A stretch of DNA of 64,000 bases, from contig NC_040016.1 in the NCBI RefSeq assembly GCF_000972845.2, positions 14,404,701 to 14,468,700 on the forward strand, written 5' to 3'. The notes under the pieces were generated by a model, which was given only the letters and a program-made list of their open reading frames with translations, did no database searches and was not told the DNA's origin. Shown in pieces: positions 54,351-64,000 of this stretch. Position numbers and translations under genes: made by a program. Source of the stretch: Larimichthys crocea. Lineage: Eukaryota > Chordata > Actinopteri > Sciaenidae. Every line of letters begins with the position of its first letter. Within the stretch, counting starts at the first letter, position 1.

Positions 54351-57300
54351 TTTGTGGGAGGGCTTTTATTATTGGGATGTACGAGGGGGCTGTCAGTGAA
54401 GCAGCACATGTGCCCATGTAAACAGGGCAGAGGGTGGAGTCCATCCTCAGACCAAAGCATGCATCCACCCGACTCTGCCTGAGGTCCAACACTGATGTTA
54501 CCACATATTTCTCTTATATTTCCAACCTACCAGTCTCACAGTGCATTGCACCCCCACCCAGCCCCTTTAAGAAGTGTTTTAAGTTGCAATACACCAACTT
54601 AAATAATTCACCACAAGTTACATTTGAAGATTTCACACTTTACATCAGTAAAATGTGGCATTATTAACATAATTAAAAGTGTTATTATCATGTACTAACA
54701 GTATCAAAAGTAGCCTTAAGTGCAGTGCAATCCGTCATTTCTATAGTATATTGATACATTAGTATATAACCAGCATACCTCTATAGTTTGTCCAGATATT
54801 TTTAACTACTTTTTATATTGTTGGGTAGTTTAATCTATAACAAAGCATCAAGTTTCATAATCATATCATAATAGGCCTTTTAAATAGCAAATGTTTTGAT
54901 GTTTTGCACAGATTTAGCACAGATATACACAGACACACAGATATAGACATAAGTACAGCTAGAAAAAACAAGAAGCTTGACAGATAAACATAAAAATTAA
55001 AACAGGTGTTACTAATAACTTAACTTTCTGCACAAGTAAGTCATGGCAGTGTGACAATGAGTCAGTCTACACAACTCCAAGACCTTAACCCTAATTTGTA
55101 CTGCTGGAACATGTCAAAATGTCTAAAGTAAAGTAGCCTATCTCATCTCACAAGTGTAGTTAAATACAGCCATTTATAAAATGAATTTAGATATTTAAAA
55201 CCACTGAACCACTTTATTTAAATGTCACACACACCTAAAGGTGCCTAGCCCATATTTGCTTTCAAAACAATGTAAGAAATGAAAGTTAACCAATAGTCAA
55301 GTCAGGTCAAGTCAACTTTATTATCAGTGTTGACATATGTACAGAGAATTGAAATAGCGTTTCCCTCATATCCCTGGATGCAAACAGCAAAAGACATGAA
55401 TAAAAAATGTAAAATATATACAGGTTTAAAGATTTCTAAGAAAAACTGCAAATCTAAAAAGATAAAATCAGTATAAATATGGCAAATATAAGAAGATATT
55501 CACAGTGTAGATCTAAGTATAAACAGTATGAACAGTATAGACAGTGATGTATCAATAAAAGACGTGTACAGTGTAAACAGTATGTAAACACAGAAAAATA
55601 GTACATGTGTCAAACACATTAAATCAATCATAAATGTAACACATCAAACATACAACACTCCCATGTTGAAAATAATTAACAAAACAGCTTTTCTGCATTC
55701 AAAAAGTCAAGTCACTAAAATTCAACAATAAGATATTAAGAGATTCTTACTTTTTAATAAGTCATCAGTTATTTTAATAAGTCATTAACAAAACATAATA
55801 AACCACCAAATATGCATTTATAAATGTTTTTAAAAACGCATTAGAGGGTGAATCAGCCTTAATCTGTCTGTATTATGAATGTTAATACGTCATTTATATA
55901 GCGATCTTGTAATATCCAGATGTGCAGTTGTAAATGTTAATGAACAGATCCAGATATGGTCCTGAGGACAGTCTACTGGAGGATGAAGTAAAGACACGAT
56001 GCAAATTAAGTGATGGTAAAGGAGGATAAACAGTCCCAACCTGGCAACTCACACGTAGCCTGTAACTGATCTATAAAGCGTTAGTTAATGATTAATTAAG
56101 CCTTAATAAGGCAGTTAGTCAGAGTGCGAGTTAGAAGATGGTGACTGTGAAAGTTAAACAGTGCTATGATATATGATGATATGAGATGATTAAATCAATT
56201 AAAAGTGAGAATATGGTATATTAAATGAATTTAAATTCAATTAAATAAATAATTCAGGTCATTTAAGAGTTGATCTGCAGCTTTCCTGTCGTGCGAATCA
56301 AGTTATTGTGATGATGAGTATCGTTTCCTTTACCTCTGACATTTCCAGAAAACCTGCACGGAGTCTGTGTGCAGGCTTTTGTCTCTGCAGGATGTGTCGC
56401 AGCTGCGTCCTCCGCTGATAAAACTGTTGTATTTCAGATGAGATGCAAAGTCACTTCCTACCAAGGCAGCGCAACTGCAACCACGCATGTAGGCAGGCTG
56501 CCGCGAATCGGAGGACATTTACCAGAAAGTCGCTCTCATAAATTAATAATTGGAAGAAAAAAAAAGTAGAGCAGGCTGGATGCAGTTTGAGAGTTTGCTG
56601 AACGGGTTGTAAATAAGTTTCAGACACATCAGGCAACAGGAAACGAGACAGAAGAGCGCCAGTGACAGAAGTGAAACCTGCGCCAATGAAGGTAAATGCC
56701 GCTTTCCTCCTGTTAACTTTATGCGCTCAGAGGAGGCCGATGCGACTCAGCTACAAACTTAAGACAATTCACACAACCCGGTGACACACTTTGATCGCTG
56801 GTTATCGAGGAATCGAGGCCATTTGTTTTGTTATTTACATCAAAGTTTACTCTTTGGATGCGCATCTGGGGGGGAGGATGTAGACAGCTGTGACTAAAGT
56901 AAGTGCCGATAAACTGGTCGACATGTAAACATTTAAAATTATGGATCAGATCTTTATAAGAGTCTATGTGTAACAAACTTTCATCATAACAAACAAATGA
57001 ATGATATATACCTAAAAGATGATACATGTTTTCGGATCATAACCATTTTTAGACATAGGTATTACAAAACCTTCATGAATTAATTAAGGTGATGCAACTT
57101 TTATGCTTTGCGGTGGATTTTGGTGGATCCATCTGTCACTCATATGTATGAAAAATATTTATCTTTTTACTGTATTATATTTTACTGTATTTTATGACAT
57201 TTCATCCTGAAGAAACAATTTTTTTTAACTATATATGTTTCTTTACTTCAATTTAACTTTGAACCTGAACTTGTGTAGTTGTGCTCTTTTGTTATAGTTT

Positions 57301-57754
57301 GATTTTCATTATGGTTAGACTGATATTTTACCGATATTGGCTTTTTAATACAATTTTAGAGGGTCTGTGAATGTCATCCATAGACACTTTGGTAGGTTGG
57401 GGTTAGGGTCATTAAATGGTGTTTTTAGCTGGAAAATATGAATTTAAAAGCAGAAGTTGAAGGATTCCTACGTCATAGGTGATGGCTACTATATACAATG
57501 AATCTGTCACAAGTTACTCTTTAGTGTACTGTTTCAAAGGCTTGTCAAACTTGGCAAAAAATGCAAGTTATGAGGAAGCTTCCTGCTGATAATCTCTTGC
57601 ACACAGGCATAAAACAATGAATATCACAGACTTCAGTGCCAAATGTTATCAGCCTTTTAAACCAAACATCAGTGGAAAACAAAAAAAATATTTCACCATC
57701 CTGCTTGTTCCTTCTGTAGCTTTGACCACACCATGTTTCCAGTGAACTGAGGTG
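54351..57754. other. Intergenic/5' region before tespa1
   Basis: No convincing coding region is present. A repeat-like segment at about 55294-55600 (AGTCAACTTTATTATCAG, then CAGAGAATTGAAATAGCGTTT) resembles an abundant fish interspersed repeat. A possible noncoding tespa1 exon ends at the donor 56691/56692 (CAATGAAG then GTAAAT), in a slightly CpG-richer stretch. Confidence 0.5.
55294..55600. mobile_element. Interspersed fish repeat (LINE-like tail)
   Basis: The TCAACTTTATTATCAG start and the GAGAATTGAAATAGCGTTTC block match a pattern I know from many teleost genomes. Boundaries are uncertain and it is noncoding. Confidence 0.45.
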
Positions 57755-60700
57755 ATGGAGAGCCCCGCATCCACAGTGAGGCGACGAGCCTGGATCAACA
57801 GCAGCCGACAATGGCTCACTTTGGAGGAACTGGACCCTGAAGGACCGCCGTGCAGCCTCCCCTCTGCCTCTTTAGCTGACGACGATGTCTTTTCTGATGG
57901 TTAGTCCATATCTGTCTGTTTATGTGACTAAAGATTCATTGAACCTGACGATGGCCACGATACAAAAATTAAAAGAATCACTTCTCCTTTTAGAAATAGC
58001 AAAAGAAACTGTATTACTTCAATCCAATCAGAGCTTCTACTTTTTCATGGCAATACACATCAAAAGTTAGTATTTACAGTGTGCATACGTGAGAAGATCT
58101 GTTCAATTTAATTACTCATAAAGCTACATGTTGTACATCTATGATTTCCACAGGATGCGTCACAGGAAAGATTGAGAACTGGCTCCTGGGTTGTGGGTGA
58201 GTGAACTTGCTTTTCGCATGTTTTTCAAGAGATCATAGTTTTCGAGCACTCTGAAGGAGAAGGTGTCAGTCAATGGAAACTGGTTTAACAAACAGTAAGT
58301 AGTGGAAATTCTCTGAGGTCAGGTGTTCCAGGAAGACAGTGTGGTGAGGGAGCCACAGTATTGTTTTTGCCACAATAGCCTTAGATGCTGCAGTTTTACG
58401 TATCCATTGGAGGAAAAAAAACCAGCTTGTTTTAGCTCCTTAAAACCACAATGTGAGTATGCAGGCAGCTTTTCAAGGCATTGTTGGTTATAGTAAAAAT
58501 GTTAGTCAGGATATAGAAATATTTCAGCCAGCCTTCCTGATACTGTTTGACCAGGAAAGCACACAACTTGAGCCCTTTGACTTCTTATAATGATATTACT
58601 AGAAGGAAATAACTGTTCCTTCTTCCTGTTATGAAACTGATTGGAGGAAAGAGGTAAGCACACACACCGACATTATTTAATGTTACTTATCTATCATAGA
58701 AAAGGAAGCTGCAGGGTCAGTCAGAGACAGTGTGTCAGCATCTAACTGTTTCCAAAAACTGAAGGACAATTACAGTAAAGTAGTGTGGAGGTTTTCTTTC
58801 TGAGAATTCAGCATGGAGGTGTTGGCCTTAATGTTGCATGTGAACATTTTTTTTACAAGAGGAAGTTGACAGCCTGTTGAGAGCTGATTAGGGAACAGAT
58901 CTAAGTGGTTATAACAAGCATGCACTGTAACTGGGCTGCCGTCATATTCCAGATGAGGCAATATATGCAAATGCAATCACTTATTTGATAGAAAAAGCAT
59001 GCAAATGTTGCTAACCGGATATGTGTGTGCATGTGTATTTAAGTATTAACACTGAGATATGTCTGACAGATTGGAGGGCCGCTCAGAAAACTCTGATCAG
59101 CTGAGTTTCGGTGAGTATGAAAGGAAGACTTGTCACGAGTAACAACGTACCATTTAGTACCATTAGTCAGTTTTGATATCTGTGATGCACTTAACATATA
59201 TACTGTTTGCATGTAGTAAATGCAAATCAACTCCAGTGTGTGCAATTTAAAGAAGACTTTAGTCTTAAACCAGCAGTGGTGGAGGACAAATTTACTTAAA
59301 TAAAAGTAGCATCACTGCAATATAAAATACTATTAAAAAAGCAAAGTAAAATAATGTACACATTATCAGTGAAAGGTGAGTGTTATACTATTGTATATTA
59401 TTATTATTAGGTATTAGAGCCAGTGTAAAGACACATTATTAATTATTAGTAGCATTTTACTTTTGCAGCTGGTCAAGTTGGAGCTAATTTTAATCATTCC
59501 ATACTGTTATGTAATATGTGATAATCTCATTGCCTGTTTTGTAAATGTAAAATCTTTCCGTCTATATTGTGGCGGAGTAGAAGTGTTAAGTAGCAAGAAA
59601 TGGAAGTACAAGTACCTCATGTTTATACATAAGTCCAGGATTTAAGTAGATATTAAAGTAGATGTACTTAGTTTACGCCACTGCGCCTCGATCACATGTG
59701 CAAGCAAGAATTCAAAACAGTTTTTCAGTTGATAATTTCATGCACGGTGTGTCTTTTTCAGAGTCTGCACTGAAAGCCAAACACTTTGACGATGAGTTGA
59801 GTCTTGGTGCTGATGGTAAGTGCACACACAAGCACACAAAACGCACAAAGGGAAACTCACAAAGAAGGAAATGTCCTTGTAGGAAAATAAGGTGCTTATC
59901 GTCAATGTTCAACAAGCGTATGCTTTGTTTGTGGTAGTGGTGACAAAGACACACAGAGACTGAACCATCGGTGCATATCGTTTGTAATATGTCACAAAGA
60001 TGTCCAGTGTTTTGTAATATCGCTAGGCTTATTCCAAGAAGTCTAAGAAGTGTAGTTCTTACACTTCTTGGAATAAGAAGGAAGTTCATTTTTGTGTTAA
60101 CACCTTAAAAGTTATTTAATTTATTAATAAATCGCTTGGTGCCTTTAAGTTTATGTGTCCTTATGTGGACAAAAAAATTGTTGTTTCATATTTTTTGTTG
60201 GATTTATAATAAATTACCATTAATTCATCTTTAAGTGACATCCTGGTAGTAGGTACAAGTGTTTCATCACATGTCTTTCATTGTGTCAGTTTCTTTCAAC
60301 ATAGTTAGGCACAAAGTGATAATGAGTTTACACCTTAAGTGCCAAATTTCATATGTACACAGGCATATATTTGTATGAGCACAAGCAAATATATACTTGC
60401 AAACAGGCAGTGAAACCGACATTCAGATGCATGTTAGAACATTCTTCTTCTCCCCTGTGTTTCAGCTTCTTTGTTAAATAGTGGAGAAACGACATCTGAA
60501 GTTGGGTGAGTAGCAACTGTAATCTTGTAGCTGCAGTAACAAACAACAGGGAAAGGAATGTTGTGCTATTGAATTAGTGAATATTAGTTAGTATGAGTCC
60601 TTAATCATTGTATTGACAAGTCAACAACTGTACTGTATACTGTATTTTTAACTCCATTTTCTATTTTCTGCACATGACCACAGTTCATTTAGGAGGGAGA

Positions 60701-63664
60701 CTGTCTTTGATGCTCTCATGTCAGACCTAGATGCATTTTAACTAAGCTTACAGTATGAGGTTCTAAGTACACTTCTTTAGTTTTGAAAGTATATCTGAAG
60801 ACACGTGACTCTGAAGTTACCAAATCAGCACTAAAGAAACTTACATGAATGGACTATTGTTGTTTTGTTTTCCTTGCTCTGCGCTGTGCATGAAGCTTCA
60901 CACAGCATCCCAGCTCCAAACAAGGTCACGGCAGACTCACCAGGTCAGTAGCCGACCTCTTCCTTGTGTAAATGTAAATCGATGAGGCTTTGGGTAACAC
61001 TTAAATTTGGATTATTCACATACAGAGAGTATATGTGGCAATTCATTGACCAAGATGTTTTTTTTTGGTGTAATAAAAAAATGTTTTTTTGTGTGAAACA
61101 GCTGATTTAATAGTTCAATACTAAACTGTAAAGTATCTATTACTATAATGTTAATATCTCAGATTACAGTATGTTATTCAGTTAATCAGTATAACTTTAC
61201 ACATGTCTCGCCTACAGTACCCCTCGTCAGGCACTATGTCTGCCATCACTGAACCTGGGCCACAGCATGGCCTCCAGCTGCCTCTCCTCCTCCACCTGTA
61301 AAACTACATCAAGGTGAGGCTTCAACACCTTTAAAGGGTTAATAATTCTCTATCCATGAAGACTGATAACTAGGCTGCTCTTTGCCTTTGAATGACCTGC
61401 TTGACATGTTGCAGCTTTCCAAATGAAGTATCCAAGTATTACACATGCTTGACTTTTAAGTATTTATAAAGCCTAAAGCATTCATAAAAACCTTTAACAG
61501 GAAAAAAAAAAAAAAAAAGACGTGTCTCTTCTTTTTCTTACATGCACACCAGTGTATCAGATGTACTGAAGTTGTGTTCGGAGGATGCAGAGGAAACGCT
61601 GTACGAGCTGGGTTTCGGCTGTGATGAGCCACAGGTCACTGTTCGAATCCCTCCTCGCTTCTTCACATTCCCCTCTCTGGCTCAGGGCATTAACTTCCGC
61701 CTCTTCCTGGACTCACAGTTACGGCGGATACGAGAGGAAGACCCGAGCCTCTCTCTAGCTAGTAAGTCTGTGGAGTTATTAACCCACTCTGCTCTAATTT
61801 ATCTCTGTCATGTGAACTGTATAATATATTTCAGTGTGTGATAAGGTGAAATAATCCTGAGATGTACAAAATGAGATCCATGTTACTTGTATTAATCAAC
61901 TTCTTATTCTTTCCACAGGTCGTTTCAGACAAGTGCAAGTGCTCACAGCAATGGCCAATGCTTTCTACTCCCTCTACTCTCACGTGTCACGCACTCCTCT
62001 GCAGAAACTGGAAGCACCAGAGTTTACCTTCTCCTCGTCTCCCGTGGAGAGGATCGAGCGCTTCAGGAGCAGCGTCCGCAGCGAGCCACGTTCTCCAGTC
62101 GAGAGGCTGAAGGACACCGTCTCAAAGATGTGTCTCTACACCGGCTCTCCTCGTGGGTCAGACTCCACTTCTCCACAGACCTCCCCAAAAAAAAGGTCCA
62201 GCCTCCCGGATGTTGTGGGTATAGTTCTGGAGAAGACCAAGACTGGGGTGACCAAGAAACTGGATATGGGGGGATTTAATAGGAGTAATTCAGCTGTGGA
62301 TATTACGCTAGTCACAGATGGTGATCAGCCCTGTGACAGCGGGAAAACCGAGCAAACACAGCAGACTGTGGCGGACACAGACCCTCATGAAAATGTCAAT
62401 AAAATCTGTCATAACGAGATACAGGGCGTTACACAAACAGATAATGGTGATGCAGATAAACCAGAAGACCTTGACAGCAGGACTCACAGTGTAAGAACAT
62501 CTCTAGTGTCATCATTATCAGGAGAAACTGTGATAGAAACTGCTCATCAGAAAACTTCTTGTCAGCCGGAACTCGATTTGTGTTCAACTCAGAGTGACAC
62601 AAGGACCGCTAATCTGAAACCTGTTGCCAAGGTTACATTTGATACAATCTGCCCACAGATAGTCGAGAGCGCACACCAAGAGCTTTTCTGCACACGTAGT
62701 GCAAAAACAAACCCTCCTATCTCCTCTGAGACAGAATGCATAGATAGATCATGTCCTGAATCACATATACAAACTGCTGCCTCTGAGCCTGACTCACACA
62801 CTGGTGTATCCAGACCACCTCCTGTCATGGCCTCTGATGACTGCGTCACCCAGTGTTGCATCACTGTGACTGTGGGCGACGACATCTCTTCCTCTTCCTT
62901 GAACGCACCAGATTCCAGTCTTCCGACTTCAGCTGTCCCATCTATCCAGACATGTAAGGAGTCATTCAACCAGGGGAAGAGCCAGTACCTGAATCCACTG
63001 ACGCATCAGGGTCTGGGGTCTGTCTCCAATAACCTGCAACAGGTTAACTCCTTTGAGCTGGAAGAGGTACAGTAGTTAGAACAGTGCTGCACATAGGCAA
63101 TTTTAGCTCATTGACATGTTTTTTTTTTTTTTTTTTTTTACAGAAGAAATAGTGACAATAAAAAGAAAAGTTACATAATTTCTCCAGATAATGTATATGT
63201 AGCATTAAACTGGTGGGAGGAATTAATCACATAAGCAATGATTAATTAATAAAAGAGAATTGTTCATTGTTCATTCCTCACGGAAGTGTAACGTGGTACT
63301 TGCAAAACTAGTAACCAACTAATGATTATTGTGTTTGTAAACTGATTGTTTTTAGGATTGGAAACTGGAAAAACAAACCCAACCAGTGATCATCAGTAAA
63401 CAGTGTAAACATTGTAGTTTAGGTTATTACATAACATCCAGTGCACAGTGTGATGATGACAAAACGATACATTATTCAGCCTTAATGGTGTAAAAATTTT
63501 CATGACCTTGTTTCAGAATATTTAAGTCAAACAGGACATACAGCATATAATGAATATTTCATACCTTTTGTCTTCATAGGTACATAGTGCAGGAGAGGAA
63601 GATTTTGGACAATCAGAAACTACAAGAACGACCTCCCTGTTGTCCAAAAAACATCAATACAAAG
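57755..63664 (+). CDS. tespa1: Thymocyte-expressed positive selection-associated protein 1 (partial, 5' part)
   Basis: Ten coding exons fall in the window: 57755-57899, 58154-58196, 59070-59110, 59762-59815, 60466-60505, 60896-60943, 61218-61313, 61553-61761, 61919-63066, 63580-63664. They join in frame to 636 codons. The gene continues past the right edge. The start RRRAWINSSRQW and KIENWLLGCG match the KRAP/ITPRID-TESPA1 N-terminus. LNLGHSMASSCLSSSTCKT, EDAEETLYELGFGCDEPQ, IPPRFFTFPSLAQGINF and FRQVQVLTAMANAFYSLYSHV form the inositol-trisphosphate-receptor-interacting region. SKMCLYT and FELEEVQ are shared with mammalian TESPA1. In mammals it couples T-cell receptor signalling to calcium release during thymocyte selection. 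The large ninth exon adds a poorly conserved Ser/Thr-rich segment, so the fish protein is longer than the human one. ITPRID2 is the main alternative. Confidence 0.88.
61501..61518. repeat. Poly(A) tract
   Basis: A run of about 17 A lies in the tespa1 intron just before the exon at 61553. A poly(T) run of similar size lies at 63119-63140 in a later intron. Confidence 0.85.
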
Positions 63665-63963
63665 GTACAGTACAGTATAGTATAGTATAGTAGTTATAGT
63701 CAATAGGATATTCATATTTTATTTGTGAGAATGAAAATGGTCATAAGCAGTAGTTTCTGCAGCAGTCATATTTCACAGGATGGAGACTTGTTATAATTGT
63801 TTGTGTGGTCACTAAATTGCAGACCTCATTCACAACAAAAAACACGTTCGCCAAGTACAAACCGTTCTAAATGTGTGAAGAAAAGGGTGTAGTCAGTCAA
63901 CACTGTGGCATCTGCTGTAACCAGAACACCCACTCAACATTTGCACAATTGTTGTAGAAAGGA

Positions 63964-63989
63964 TGTGTGTGTGTGTGTGTGTGTGTGTA
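63964..63989. repeat. (TG)n microsatellite
   Basis: An uninterrupted TG dinucleotide tract lies at the right edge of the window, within a tespa1 intron. Confidence 0.9.
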
Positions 63990-64000
63990 TTTCTTGCTAA

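Noticed and set aside
60028..60077. 15-bp perfect inverted repeat in a tespa1 intron
   Set aside because: It is short, isolated and low in information. Such hairpins are expected by chance or as TE debris in 60 kb of AT-rich DNA.

Overview
This is vertebrate nuclear DNA, almost certainly from a ray-finned (teleost) fish. Genes are split by GT-AG introns, the intergenic DNA is AT-rich, microsatellites are frequent, and several interspersed repeats have the look of high-copy teleost families. I rebuilt seven protein-coding genes exon by exon. Every one gives a continuous reading frame across its splice junctions, so none looks like a pseudogene.

Layout, left to right: map3k12 (+, coding 1841-13835), pcbp2 (-, 17365-25154), prr13 (-, 27404-29729), amhr2 (-, 32140-37920), a cdca7-family gene (+, 40228-43267), sp1 (-, 45102-52254) and the 5' part of tespa1 (+, from 57755, running off the right edge). 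A tRNA-Trp(CCA) gene sits inside an sp1 intron on the opposite strand (50430-50501). MAP3K12-PCBP2-PRR13-AMHR2-SP1 is the gene order of human 12q13.13, and TESPA1 lies close by in 12q13.2, so the window is a conserved syntenic block. The extra gene is cdca7, which human 12q13 lacks.

The genes are functionally unrelated and form no operon. map3k12 is a neuronal stress and axon-injury kinase (DLK). pcbp2 is a poly(C)-binding KH-domain RNA regulator. prr13 is a small proline-rich protein with a basic His/Lys tail. amhr2 is the type II receptor for anti-Mullerian hormone. cdca7 is a zinc-finger chromatin factor, sp1 a GC-box transcription factor and tespa1 a T-cell signalling adaptor. map3k12/pcbp2 and cdca7/sp1 are convergent (tail-to-tail). 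amhr2 and prr13 are head-to-tail and tightly packed.

The observations most worth following are: the sp1-cdca7-tespa1 linkage, which mirrors SP3-CDCA7-ITPRID2 and SP4-CDCA7L-ITPRID1 and suggests a retained third CDCA7 ohnolog; a possible Ser/Thr-rich alternative last exon in pcbp2; a GC-AG last intron in map3k12; a 41-bp perfect tandem duplication upstream of amhr2 that doubles a DR1-type nuclear-receptor site; four similar perfect 41-45 bp duplications across 20 kb; and a CpG-rich, CCAAT-box promoter-like island with no recognisable gene at 53.8-54.35 kb. I saw no prokaryotic features, CRISPR array or complete mobile element.
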